Notes under the pieces: generated by a model
What the model saw: only the letters and a program-made list of their open reading frames with translations
What the model was told of the DNA's origin: nothing
Databases searched by the model: none
NCBI GenBank assembly: GCA_903903715.1
Contig: CAIUZX010000441.1
Coordinates: 1 to 12,513 of the forward strand
Reading direction: 5' to 3'
From: an uncultured Caulobacterales bacterium
GTDB taxonomy: Bacteria; Pseudomonadota; Alphaproteobacteria; Caulobacterales; Caulobacteraceae
Length of the DNA stretch: 12,513 bases
Made by a program: the position numbers and the translations under genes
Shown here: piece after piece, positions 1 through 8,075 of the stretch
How positions within the stretch are numbered: the stretch's first letter is position 1
Layout: each line of letters opens with the position of its first letter

Positions 1-1833
1 CAGCCAAGTCGGCTTCGGCCCGTCTCGCCGCTCGCCGAAGACGACGTAGAGATCGCTGGCGCCGTGGACGTCGATGGCCACCTGGCTGACGGTCTGGCGA
101 TTGGCCGGATAGAAGCGACGCTCCGGGAACAGGACGCCGGGTCCCGATGGGCCGCGCACATCCACCTTCGCCCTTTCGGCTGTGAAGTTCGGCCCCTCGA
201 CGGTGGAGACACCAGACAGGGTGAGGTGATAGGCGCCGATATCGACGGTCTCACCGGGCGACACGACCTTGGCGACCTCCACCCGACCGTTCAGCTCGAC
301 GCAGGCGCCGAGAACGAACACCCCGACGCCAATATGGGCGAGGGTCATGCCCAGCGCGCTGCGCGGCAGATGCGTCAGGCGCATGAGGCTGTCGGAAACC
401 GTCGTGGCGCCGAGCCGGACGCGGTGCGCCAACTCGCTCAGCGCGCCGGCGATCAGCCACACGCCAAGACCGACGCCAAGAATGGCGAAACCCGACTTCG
501 GATTCTGAAGTAGCAGAGCAAGTGCAACAGCGCCGACCACGGCCATCGCCGCCGCCCAAAGGCGCTGAACCGCGCCCTTCGCATCCGCCCGCTTCCAGCT
601 CAGCAGGGTGGCGGCGGGCATGATCACCAGGATCGCGGCCATCAACAGGCCGAACGCCAGATTGTAGAACGGCGCGCCGACACTGAGCGGCTGACCGACC
701 GTCGCCTGATAGATCAGCGGATAGAGTGTCCCGACCATCACCATCAGCGCAGCGGTCGCGAGGAACAGGTTATTGAGGACGAGCGCGCCTTCGCGGCTCA
801 CCGGCGCAAACAGGCCGCCGGGCTTCAGGTCGGGCGCGCGCCACGCGAAGAGGCCCAGCCCGCCTCCCGCCGCAAGGGCGAGGATGCCGAGCAGGATCGA
901 CCCGCGCTTTGGATCAACCGCGAAAGCGTGGACCGAAGTGAGGATCCCCGAGCGCACCAGAAACGCGCCGAGCATCGAGAACGAGAACGCGGCGAGCCCG
1001 AGAAACACGGTCCAGCCCGTCAGGGCGCCGCGCTTTTCCGTCACGATGGCCGAATGCAGCAGGGCGGCGCCCGCGAGCCAGGGCATGAAGCTAGCGTTCT
1101 CAACGGGGTCCCAGAACCACCAGCCGCCCCAGCCGAGCTCGTAATAGGCCCAGAAGGAGCCAAGGGTGATGCCGATGGTCAGAAGGCTCCACGCCGCCAG
1201 CGCCCAGGGCCGGACCCAGCGGGCGAATGCCGCGTCGACGCGCCCCTCGATCAGGACGGCGACGCAGAGGCTGAACACCACCGAAAATCCCACATAGCCC
1301 GAATAGAGGAAGGGCGGATGGATCGCGAGGAACGGGTCCTGCAGGATGGGATTGAGACTGGCGCCCTCCACAGGCGGATTCGGGATCCGGATGAACGGAT
1401 TGGACGCAAACGCCGTGTAGCCGATGAACAGAAGGCCGAGCAGTCCTTGAACGCCCACGGTCACGGAGCGGAGGTTTGTCGGCAGTCCGCCGCCCGCCAG
1501 CACGATCGCCGCGCCAAAGCCCGTCAGCGCCAAATCCCAGAGCAGCATCGAGCCTTCGTGGCTGCCCCAGACCGCGGCGACCTTGTAAAGGAGCGGCTTT
1601 TCCGAGTGCGAATTGTTGGCGACGTTCAGCACGGAGAAGTCAGACGTGACGAAGGCGGTCATGAGGCTCGCGAAGGCAAAGGCGATCGCGACGAAGGCGA
1701 CCAGCGCCGCGCCCTCTCCGGCGCCGCGGAGCGCGGCGTTGCGCCAGCGCCGACCGGCGAAAGACAGGCCCGCCTGAGCGGCGGACAGGGCGAAGGCCAG
1801 GATCAGCGCAAACGCGCCCAGCTCAACAATCAT
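1..1833 (-). CDS. ccmF: Cytochrome c heme lyase subunit CcmF (CycK), C-terminus cut by window edge
   Basis: CcmF is the inner-membrane heme lyase subunit of System I cytochrome c maturation. It takes heme from holo-CcmE and, with CcmH and CcmI, attaches it to the CXXCH cysteines of apocytochrome c on the periplasmic side. The frame stays open from the ATG at 1833 to base 1 (611 codons); the family is usually about 650 residues, so only a short C-terminal piece is missing. The N-terminus MIVELGAFALILAFAL is typical. WGSHEGSMLLW lies at residues 89-99 and the tryptophan-rich heme-handling motif WGGWWFWDPVENASFMPWL at 235-253. The rest is a series of hydrophobic membrane segments followed by a periplasmic C-terminal region. 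Its ATG overlaps the ccmE stop (ATGA), which implies translational coupling. ccmH would be expected beyond the left edge. Identification is very secure. Confidence 0.97.
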   Translation of the reverse strand, partial: MIVELGAFALILAFALSAAQAGLSFAGRRWRNAALRGAGEGAALVAFVAIAFAFASLMTAFVTSDFSVLNVANNSHSEKPLLYKVAAVWGSHEGSMLLWDLALTGFGAAIVLAGGGLPTNLRSVTVGVQGLLGLLFIGYTAFASNPFIRIPNPPVEGASLNPILQDPFLAIHPPFLYSGYVGFSVVFSLCVAVLIEGRVDAAFARWVRPWALAAWSLLTIGITLGSFWAYYELGWGGWWFWDPVENASFMPWLAGAALLHSAIVTEKRGALTGWTVFLGLAAFSFSMLGAFLVRSGILTSVHAFAVDPKRGSILLGILALAAGGGLGLFAWRAPDLKPGGLFAPVSREGALVLNNLFLATAALMVMVGTLYPLIYQATVGQPLSVGAPFYNLAFGLLMAAILVIMPAATLLSWKRADAKGAVQRLWAAAMAVVGAVALALLLQNPKSGFAILGVGLGVWLIAGALSELAHRVRLGATTVSDSLMRLTHLPRSALGMTLAHIGVGVFVLGACVELNGRVEVAKVVSPGETVDIGAYHLTLSGVSTVEGPNFTAERAKVDVRGPSGPGVLFPERRFYPANRQTVSQVAIDVHGASDLYVVFGERRDGPKPTWL

Positions 1834-2303
1834 TGAGTCTGACCGCCATCGGGGGCGCCCCGCCACTGCCCGGACTTCTTGAGGGCGTCGGCGACTTCCT
1901 TGGGCATGTAGCGCTCATCGTGCTTGGCCAGCACTTCCTTGGCGACGAAAACGCCGTCGCCGCGAAACGCGCCTTGCGTGACCACGCCTTGCCCCTCACG
2001 GAAGAGGTCGGGCAGGTCGCCCTGAAACTCCACGAGGTCCGTGGCGATCTTGTCGGTCACGACGAAGCGAACTCGACCGTCCGGCGATTTCACCACCGAT
2101 CCTGCAGCGACCAGTCCGCCGATGCGCATCGTCCGCCCCTTGGGCACATGCTTGGCCTGAGCCTGGGAGGGCGTGTAGAAGAAGACCGCCGCATCGCCCA
2201 TGGCGTAAAGCGCCAGGGCCACGCCCAGTCCAAGCACCGGCGCGGCGACAGCCACAGCCATCAACCGGCGACGCGCCTTGGGCGATTTCGGAACGAGGTT
2301 CAT
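1830..2303 (-). CDS. ccmE: Periplasmic heme chaperone CcmE (CycJ)
   Basis: CcmE is a membrane-anchored periplasmic chaperone that binds heme covalently through a histidine and passes it to CcmF. The product is 157 residues from the chosen ATG, normal for the family. It has a basic N-terminus (KARRR), one membrane segment at about residues 15-36, and a small OB-fold beta-barrel domain. The heme-binding motif AKHDERYMPKEV carries the covalent His128 and the heme-contacting Tyr132. E. coli has HDENY, so Arg replaces Asn here. A GTG at 2309 would add two residues, but AAAGG at 2309-2313 touches that GTG directly, whereas it stands five bases from the ATG at 2303; I therefore chose the ATG. The stop overlaps the ccmF start. 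The gene follows the PhzF-like gene after 71 bases rather than following ccmI directly. Confidence 0.96.
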   Translation of the reverse strand: MNLVPKSPKARRRLMAVAVAAPVLGLGVALALYAMGDAAVFFYTPSQAQAKHVPKGRTMRIGGLVAAGSVVKSPDGRVRFVVTDKIATDLVEFQGDLPDLFREGQGVVTQGAFRGDGVFVAKEVLAKHDERYMPKEVADALKKSGQWRGAPDGGQTQ

Positions 2304-2308
2304 ACTCA

Positions 2309-2313
2309 CCTTT
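2309..2313 (-). promoter_or_regulatory. Ribosome binding site deciding the ccmE start
   Basis: On the minus strand the bases read TATAAAGGTGAGTATG. AAAGG sits five bases before the ATG at 2303. The alternative GTG start at 2309 overlaps the last G of this site, so it would have no usable Shine-Dalgarno spacing. Confidence 0.6.
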
Positions 2314-2369
2314 ATAGTGCGCCGACGGGGCAGGTAGAAGGCGCGGCGTCAATTTTTGCCGCAGGCTGC

Positions 2370-2384
2370 GTCAGTTAGACTGAC
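2370..2384. repeat. Short perfect inverted repeat over the end of the PhzF-like gene
   Basis: GTCAGT-TAG-ACTGAC has perfect six-base arms and a three-base centre, and spans the last codons and the TAA stop of the PhzF-like gene. In the transcribed direction it is followed by GCAGCCTGCGGCAAAAATTGACGCCGC, which has no run of T after the hairpin. It is therefore not a standard intrinsic terminator. It might be a weak attenuating or RNA-end hairpin between the PhzF-like gene and ccmE, or simply chance. Confidence 0.3.
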
Positions 2385-3232
2385 CTGGCGTCGGGCATCG
2401 TACCCAGCACGAGCGTCTCCGTCCGACCGCCGACCCAGATCCGGCCCGCCGCGTCCTGATCAATGAAGATGCGGCCGGTTCGGCCGAGGCGCTCACCTTG
2501 CGCGGCCACATAGGGCGCCTTGACGACGCCCTTTGCGATCAGGGCCTGCGCAACCGCGGCGTTGAGACTGCCGGTCACTGGATCCTCCCGCAGCGCGCCC
2601 GCCTCGGCGGTGAAGAAGGCCCGCACCTCGTATGCGAGCGGCCCACCCGCCGGATAGAGGCCGACAACACCGAGATCAAGGCGACCGGGCGTGCTGCGCA
2701 GCGGCTGCAGCGCCTTTACCGCACTGGCGTCCGCGAGCCGCACGAGGATCCAGCCCGGTCCGTTGTCAGCCCATTCGGCCTCGACGATGGTCTCGGACGC
2801 GATCTGCAGGACGTGGGCGATCTCGCTCATCGTCTCCCCGTCGAGGGGGCCGGAGCGGATCAGCGGCGGCGCGGCGAAGGCCAGCGGCTGGCCCGGCTGA
2901 TGGCGGATGTCGATCAGGCCAGCGGCGCATTCCTGGACCACCAGACCGTCCCGTTTCGGACGCCCGCCGGCGGACAGCCAGGCGTGGCAGGTCCCCAGTG
3001 TCGGATGCCCGGCGAACGGCATTTCCCGATCAATGGTGAAGATCCTGACCCGGTAGTCGGCGTCCGGCGTCGAAGGCGGCAAAAGGAACGTCGTTTCCGA
3101 CAGGTTGAGCCAGCGCGTGATGCGCTGCATCTCTTCCGTCGTCAGGTCGTCGGCGTCAAACACGACCGCGAGGGGATTTCCCGAAAACCGCGTGTCGTGG
3201 AACACATCAACAGTCTGATAGCGGCGTGGCAT
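2375..3232 (-). CDS. PhzF-family isomerase/epimerase-like protein
   Basis: This 285-residue protein has the full PhzF (phenazine biosynthesis-like, diaminopimelate epimerase fold) signature. DVFHDTRFSGNPLAVVF lies at residues 9-25, and NLSETTF at 43-49 carries the family's catalytic glutamate at Glu46. FTIDREMPFAGHPTLGT follows at 65-81 and EDPVTGSLNAAVA at 216-228. The fold is two similar alpha/beta halves, and no signal peptide is visible, so it is cytoplasmic. PhzF itself isomerises trans-2,3-dihydro-3-hydroxyanthranilate, but most family members have unknown substrates and no phenazine genes are present, so I give no substrate. The ATG at 3232 has GAGAGG four bases upstream. It lies 19 bases after the ccmI stop and is probably co-transcribed with it, interrupting the usual ccmI-ccmE neighbour relation. 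Family assignment is secure; substrate and any role in cytochrome maturation are unknown. Confidence 0.93.
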   Translation of the reverse strand: MPRRYQTVDVFHDTRFSGNPLAVVFDADDLTTEEMQRITRWLNLSETTFLLPPSTPDADYRVRIFTIDREMPFAGHPTLGTCHAWLSAGGRPKRDGLVVQECAAGLIDIRHQPGQPLAFAAPPLIRSGPLDGETMSEIAHVLQIASETIVEAEWADNGPGWILVRLADASAVKALQPLRSTPGRLDLGVVGLYPAGGPLAYEVRAFFTAEAGALREDPVTGSLNAAVAQALIAKGVVKAPYVAAQGERLGRTGRIFIDQDAAGRIWVGGRTETLVLGTMPDARSV

Positions 3233-3251
3233 CGGGCCTCTCCTCTGAGCG

Positions 3252-4373
3252 CTATTTGGGGGCCGCCCGCGCCTGCGCCTCGATAGCGGCGAGGGCGTCC
3301 GGACGGTTGGCGAACAGCTTTCGCGCCCGCGTCAGCGCCTCGCCCTGCGCCTTCTCATCCTTGAGGACGCCATACGCGCGCACCAACCGTCCCCAGCCTT
3401 CCGGATCATCGGGATTGACCGCCAGTCGCGCGGCGAGACGATCCACCATCTGCTGGATGAACTGGCCCTGGGATTGCGCCGACGTCGACGCAGCAGTGGC
3501 CGTTTCAGGTGTCGTCAGTCCGCCCGTCCGCTCGACCTCGGCGATCTGGGCGGACACGCCCTCGCGGTGCGGATCGCCGGCGGGCAAGCTGTCGAGCAGC
3601 GTTCTCCAGTCGGCGAGCCCGCCCTGGACATCGCCGTCGGCAATCTTCGCGCGCGCCACGTAGTACCGCGCGGCGCCGTTGGCGGGATCCAGGATCAACG
3701 CCTGACGGAAGGCGGCGAGCGCTTCGGGCGCGATCTTGCCGCCGTTCAGGCTGATCAGCGCCTCTCCAACGGCGATCTGAAGCTCGGGCGCCTTGGGGGC
3801 GAGGCGGGCGGCCTGGGCGAAGGCCCGCGAAGCCTCCCCCGCCTGCCCCGCCGCCATCTGGGCCTGGCCAAGCATGAAATACCCCTTGGGGTCATTAGGG
3901 TGCTTGCGGATGAGCGGCTTGAGCACGGCGGCCATCTGGTCGGGGCCAAGCGCGGACGGGTCGGTCTTCACCGTCGCGTTCCACTTGGCGAGCCGCGCCT
4001 GAAACGGCTGGTCGGGCGCTGAGGGACGCCCAAGACCAAGATAAAGGCCAATTGAGATCAGACCGGCGGCGGCGGTGACGGCGGTGATCCACCGCCTTGT
4101 CGACGTCGAGCCGACATGTTCGGCGTCCGGCGCCGTCTCAGCTGCCGACAACAGCCGGCGCGAGGCTTCCGCCCGCGTTGCGGCGATCTCGTCTTCGCCG
4201 ATCAGCCCGCGCTCAGCGAGGTCGTCAAGTTCGGTGATCTGGCGGCGATAGACGGCGAACGCCGGCGGCTCGTGCGGCGTCTGCGCCGACCGGTCCGCCA
4301 CCGCGGCGCGCCAGGACACGGCCAAGCCTGCAAGCGAGGCGAACAGCGCGACGATGAGCCAGAACCCGATCAT
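3252..4373 (-). CDS. ccmI: Cytochrome c biogenesis protein CcmI (CycH), apocytochrome chaperone
   Basis: CcmI binds the C-terminal part of apocytochrome c and presents it to the CcmF/CcmH heme ligation complex. The 373-residue protein has membrane segment 1 at residues 1-20. Next comes a cytoplasmic loop with the CcmI signature (VYRRQITELDDLAERGLI at 41-58, then a GEDE...TRAEASRRLL stretch). Membrane segment 2 is at about 95-115. A periplasmic TPR region follows at about 163-260, with another TPR-like helix pair near 325-360. An Ala/Thr/Ser/Gln-rich linker (about 286-305) separates them. The ATG at 4373 has AAGGG six bases upstream. It is the first gene of the ccm cluster in this window, with the PhzF-like gene, ccmE and ccmF downstream in the same direction. 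The 81-base gap upstream may hold its promoter, but I see no convincing -35/-10 pair. Confidence 0.94.
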   Translation of the reverse strand: MIGFWLIVALFASLAGLAVSWRAAVADRSAQTPHEPPAFAVYRRQITELDDLAERGLIGEDEIAATRAEASRRLLSAAETAPDAEHVGSTSTRRWITAVTAAAGLISIGLYLGLGRPSAPDQPFQARLAKWNATVKTDPSALGPDQMAAVLKPLIRKHPNDPKGYFMLGQAQMAAGQAGEASRAFAQAARLAPKAPELQIAVGEALISLNGGKIAPEALAAFRQALILDPANGAARYYVARAKIADGDVQGGLADWRTLLDSLPAGDPHREGVSAQIAEVERTGGLTTPETATAASTSAQSQGQFIQQMVDRLAARLAVNPDDPEGWGRLVRAYGVLKDEKAQGEALTRARKLFANRPDALAAIEAQARAAPK

Positions 4374-4454
4374 GGCTGGCCCTTAGCTGGTTTAGGATCG
4401 TTTGCGAAGGGTCGCCGCTCAAACCATCTGAAAATCAATGTGCGACGCGAAGGC

Positions 4455-5804
4455 TCAGGCGGCGGCGGCGCTCGCGCTGCGGCGACGGATGATTTCCGCC
4501 TGCTTGGGATCGCAGGCCTGTTCGACGAAGCGCGCGGCGATGTCCAGATAGGCGCGAACACGATCCTGCGGCGGCGCGTTGCGGCCTGTGTCGGTCAGGA
4601 GGCGATCGATCAGGTCTTCCGCATAATGGTCGAGGCGCTCATCGATCGCTTCGACGACCTTCGCGCGGAACGATCCGTAGCCGCCGAGGATGGCGCTGGA
4701 ACGGACGCCTTCGGTGAACGCGAGCAGCCCTTCGGCCTTGCGGATCGCGACGGGATTGGGATCTTCGGTCAGCTTGGCGGGCGCGCGCATGCTCTTGGCG
4801 CCGAAGGGTTTGCTGGCGAGCGGCAGGGCCTGCCCTACTGCCGGCTCCACGTCCTTGAGCTTGGCTTCGACGCTGGCGGCGAGGTTCCGCTTCATTTCAA
4901 ATATCTTCTGACCCCAGCCCGCATCTCTTCCGAGCGTGATCCACTGTTCGAATTCTGCGATCTGCTGCACGGCCACGGAGATCGACTGCGCCGCAGCCAC
5001 CCCGGCCTCGACCCCTCCGGCGGGATCGAAGCGGCGAATGGCTTCCACCCGCGCGCTGGCGTCGGCGATGATACGCTCCCCGAAGACCGCCAGTTCCGAC
5101 GATGCGAGGTATCGGTCGCTCGGCTTGTCCATGACTGCCGAGATCAGGCGCAGGATCTGCCAGGGCTCCGCCATCTGGGCCGACAGGGTCTCCATGAGGA
5201 GATAGCCTCCATCGTCGCACACGACCGCCGCATCCTTGAAGGCGAGTCGGATGCTCGCCATGTTGTCGCCGTTCAGGTTCCTCAGCCAGCCGTCCAGCCG
5301 GGGGATCACGCCGCGCAGAATAGGCGCAAGTCGCAGAAGCTGACCCAGTTGCACCACCCCGCCCGGCAGGCTCTCGACCAGAGCCGCCGCGTTGGGCGCC
5401 TGATCATTCAAGAGCGCCTTGGACGCCATGATGCAGACCTGATCGTAGATCCTGGGAATATCTTCGGTCGGCGCTTCGTTCGCGTAGCTGCTGGCTTCGT
5501 CCAGCATGTGGGCGTGATTGTCGTAAAGGTCTCGCCAGAGCACTTTCAGCGTCTGCACGGGATACTGCAGTGTCGGCAGGAGGCGCTGACGGCGCGTGAA
5601 CGGTCCCATGATCGGGGCGAAGACGACGCTTTGCGCCCGCCGGAGTCTGCGCTCCCTTGAAATCATCTCGAACAGCGCGGCGCTGGAATCGCTGTAATCG
5701 CCACCGCCCATCAGGGCCTGTTCCAGGCTGCGGACGACAGAATCGGACGCCCGCTCAATCAGTTGGCGGACGAGAGCCAGTTTGGCTGCTGCCGGTTCCG
5801 ACAT
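4455..5804 (-). CDS. Hypothetical cytoplasmic protein, 449 residues, unrecognised
   Basis: I do not recognise this family. The reading frame is long, in the dominant strand and codon style, and its ATG at 5804 has AGGGG four bases upstream, so it is a real gene. The protein looks almost wholly alpha-helical, with no signal peptide and no clear membrane segment. The N-terminal region is arginine-rich (SRERRLRRAQS near 49-59, then PFTRRQRLLPTLQYPVQTLK). There is a hydrophobic helical stretch, VVQLGQLLRLAPILRGVIPRL, in the second quarter, a conserved-looking LTEDPNPVAIRKAEGLLAF in the last third, and a low-complexity RRRSASAAAA tail. Helical-repeat or scaffold-like architecture is a guess from composition only. 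It stands 123 bases after the sensor kinase and 81 bases before ccmI in the same direction, with no obvious link to either. The 123-base gap contains TTAACC and AT-rich GATATGGAAT, perhaps a promoter, but no clear match. Confidence 0.85.
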   Translation of the reverse strand: MSEPAAAKLALVRQLIERASDSVVRSLEQALMGGGDYSDSSAALFEMISRERRLRRAQSVVFAPIMGPFTRRQRLLPTLQYPVQTLKVLWRDLYDNHAHMLDEASSYANEAPTEDIPRIYDQVCIMASKALLNDQAPNAAALVESLPGGVVQLGQLLRLAPILRGVIPRLDGWLRNLNGDNMASIRLAFKDAAVVCDDGGYLLMETLSAQMAEPWQILRLISAVMDKPSDRYLASSELAVFGERIIADASARVEAIRRFDPAGGVEAGVAAAQSISVAVQQIAEFEQWITLGRDAGWGQKIFEMKRNLAASVEAKLKDVEPAVGQALPLASKPFGAKSMRAPAKLTEDPNPVAIRKAEGLLAFTEGVRSSAILGGYGSFRAKVVEAIDERLDHYAEDLIDRLLTDTGRNAPPQDRVRAYLDIAARFVEQACDPKQAEIIRRRSASAAAA

Positions 5805-5927
5805 ACGTCCCCTACCCCCGACCCTCGTACAGGCCTGACCTTATTCCATATCATCACCTGACGAGGTTAAGTTTTCGCGAATGCGTTGAGACCCAGCCAC
5901 GACAGGACAGCTCGGACGCTGACCCGG

Positions 5928-7355
5928 TCAAAAGTCCGTTCGCGGAAGTTCGAGAGTGACTTTCAATCCGCCGAGGGCACTGTCCGAGAGCTGTACGGAG
6001 CCGCTGTAGGCTCGCGCAAGATCGTCGACGATGGCGAGCCCCAGCCCCGAACCCGGCGCGCTTTCGTCCAGCCGCTCGCCGCGACGCAGGGCATCGGCGC
6101 GCTTTTCGGGCGGCAGTCCCGGGCCATCGTCTTCGACGATCACGGCGAACATCCGATCCGGGAGCAGGTCCACACTGACCTTCACCGTCGATCGCGACCA
6201 CTTGCAGGCGTTTTCGAACAGATTGCCCACCATCTCGAGCAGATCCTGACGCTCTCCCGCAAAGATGAGCGCCCCGTCCCCCGCATCCACATCGAGATCC
6301 TTGGTGCGGTAGACCTTCTCCATGAGCCGGGAGAGCTCCTCGATCAAAGGCGCGACGCTGGTGCGTTCACCCAGCGTTGAGGTGCGCGCGGCGGCCCTGG
6401 CGCGACGGAGGTGATGGTCGACATGCCCCCGCATCGCCCCGACCTGCCTCTGGACGAGGTCGGCGAAAGGACCGGGCTGCGCATCGGCTTCCATCAACAG
6501 GGCGGCGATCGGCGTTTTCAGCGCGTGGGCGAGATTGCCCACGTGAGTGCGTTGCCGCTCCACCACGTCCCGGTTCTGCTTCAGCAAGGCATTCAGTTCG
6601 TTGGCCAGGGGTTCGAGCTCGGTGGGATATGCGCCCTTCAGGCCTTCCGCCCGGCCTTCGCGGACATCCGCCAGATCCCGTCGCATGGCGAACAGCGGCG
6701 CCAGCCCGAACCGAACCTGTAACACCACCGCCAGAATGAGCCCGGCCCCCAACGCCAGCAAGGCGGCCGCCGCGGTGATCGCGAAGGTGCGCGCGTCCTC
6801 ATCAATCGGTCCGCGATCTTCGGCCGTCATGAAAACGACCGGTGTCGCCCGGCCGCTCAGGATCCGCTGCATGGCGAAGATGCGCAGGGATTGATGGTCC
6901 GGACCGTCGCCATCATAGCTCACCCTTCCGCCCGGCTTGTTGCGCAGGGCCTTCAGAATTCCCGGCCGCGCCGGGAGGTCTTCTGCGTCGAACATGGAGC
7001 GCGAGCGGGCGAGACTGTGCAGCGCGCCGTCCGCGCCCATTTCCGCCAGTTCCCAGTACTTTCCGGAATAGGCGCGGGTGGCGCGGACATCGGTCAGGGC
7101 TGGCGCGAAGACTTCCCCCGACGGACCAATCGCGGCGCCGGCGTAGAGGTCGTCCGCGTCTTCGGACAGGGACTGGTCAAGCCGCGCGACGGCGGCGTGA
7201 TTGAAGGCCCCGGTCAGGGCGGCCCCTGCGATGATCAGCAAGGCCAGACACCAACCGACCGCAGCAAGGACCAGACGCTCGACCAGCGACTGGCGAGACG
7301 CCGCCAGCCTTGCGCGCCAGCGCCGGATCGCATTCAGCGGGCCAGTATCGGTCAC
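5928..7355 (-). CDS. PhoQ/FeuQ-type membrane sensor histidine kinase
   Basis: This 475-residue kinase phosphorylates itself and then the response regulator encoded just upstream. Membrane segments at about residues 30-52 and 191-214 enclose a periplasmic sensor domain of about 138 residues. A HAMP-like segment follows (about 215-265). The phosphoacceptor is His277 in NLAHALKTPIAALL, close to the PhoQ type (H-[SA]-L-K-T-P). The ATPase domain has the N box GNLFENACKWS at 377-387, G1 DDGPG at 409-413 and G2 GSGLGL at 435-440. The start is a GTG at 7355 whose bases overlap the regulator stop (GTGA), implying coupled translation. The periplasmic domain is where the PepSY protein of the same cluster could act. 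The PhoQ/FeuQ resemblance rests on the H-box and N-box wording and on the partner regulator; the stimulus cannot be read from sequence. Confidence 0.95.
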   Translation of the reverse strand: MTDTGPLNAIRRWRARLAASRQSLVERLVLAAVGWCLALLIIAGAALTGAFNHAAVARLDQSLSEDADDLYAGAAIGPSGEVFAPALTDVRATRAYSGKYWELAEMGADGALHSLARSRSMFDAEDLPARPGILKALRNKPGGRVSYDGDGPDHQSLRIFAMQRILSGRATPVVFMTAEDRGPIDEDARTFAITAAAALLALGAGLILAVVLQVRFGLAPLFAMRRDLADVREGRAEGLKGAYPTELEPLANELNALLKQNRDVVERQRTHVGNLAHALKTPIAALLMEADAQPGPFADLVQRQVGAMRGHVDHHLRRARAAARTSTLGERTSVAPLIEELSRLMEKVYRTKDLDVDAGDGALIFAGERQDLLEMVGNLFENACKWSRSTVKVSVDLLPDRMFAVIVEDDGPGLPPEKRADALRRGERLDESAPGSGLGLAIVDDLARAYSGSVQLSDSALGGLKVTLELPRTDF

Positions 7356-8023
7356 GCGCCCGCGTCGACGGGCAGGAGCCGGTAACCCAGCCCGCGCACC
7401 GTTTCGATGCGGTCCGCGCCGACCTTCTTGCGCAACCGCCCGATGAAGACCTCGATCGTGTTGGAGTCGCGATCAAAGTCCTGATCATAAAGGTGTTCGA
7501 CCAGCTCGGTCCGGCTGATGACCCGCTCATTGTGCATGATCATGTAGTGCAAGAGCCGGTATTCGAGGGATGTGAGCCGCAAGGGCTCGCCATTGACGGA
7601 CGCCCGCGCGGCCTTGGGATCGAGCCGAAGATCTCCACAACTGAGTTGCGGCTGGGCGTGACCCGCCGCGCGGCGCAGCAAGGCGCGAAGCCGCGCCAGC
7701 AACTCCTCCGTATGGAACGGCTTGGTCAGGTAGTCGTCCGCGCCGGCGTCGAACCCGGCGACCTTGTCCGACCAGGCTCCTCTGGCGGTCAGGATCAGCA
7801 CGGGTGTGGCCAGGCCCGCGCGACGCCAGCGCTCCAGCACCGACACGCCGTCCACCTTGGGCAATCCAAGGTCCAGCACAACGGCGTCATAGGGTTCGGT
7901 TTCGCCGAGAAACTGGCCTTCCTCGCCGTCCCGGGCCAGATCGACGACATAGCCCGCGTCGGTCAGCGCCGATTTCAGCTGGCGGCCGATGTCCGGTTCG
8001 TCTTCGATGAGAAGCAGGCGCAT
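7352..8023 (-). CDS. OmpR/PhoP-family response regulator (PhoP/FeuP-like)
   Basis: This is a 223-residue DNA-binding regulator activated by phosphorylation. The receiver domain (1-118) has the acidic pocket IEDE (6-9), phosphoacceptor Asp51 in VLDLGLP, switch Thr79 in LTARG and Lys101 in TKPF. The C-terminal winged helix (about 126-218) contains LTSLEYRLL, then LYDQDFDRDSNTIEVFIGRL and GLGYRL, the wording typical of PhoP and rhizobial FeuP. The frame stays open upstream to 8446, but homology begins at MRLLLIEDEP, and the ATG at 8023 has AGGAA seven bases upstream. The gene lies 52 bases after the PepSY gene and overlaps the kinase gene by four bases, so the three probably form one operon. The direct repeat at 8523-8539 is a candidate binding site and would give autoregulation. 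Confidence 0.96.
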   Translation of the reverse strand: MRLLLIEDEPDIGRQLKSALTDAGYVVDLARDGEEGQFLGETEPYDAVVLDLGLPKVDGVSVLERWRRAGLATPVLILTARGAWSDKVAGFDAGADDYLTKPFHTEELLARLRALLRRAAGHAQPQLSCGDLRLDPKAARASVNGEPLRLTSLEYRLLHYMIMHNERVISRTELVEHLYDQDFDRDSNTIEVFIGRLRKKVGADRIETVRGLGYRLLPVDAGA

Positions 8024-8075
8024 CGAGAGGTTCCTAGCTGAACGACATGTTTGGAAGACTGGCCGGAAGAGCGCC

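Noticed and set aside
928..1836. 302-codon open frame on the plus strand, antisense to ccmF
   Set aside because: ccmF is certain on the other strand; this frame is highly charged and lacks any recognisable motif.
4116..5660. 514-codon open frame on the plus strand, antisense to ccmI and the hypothetical gene
   Set aside because: It crosses the gap between two well-supported minus-strand genes and its translation is the Arg/Gly/Asp/His-rich type produced by reading GC-rich codons backwards. No domain is visible.
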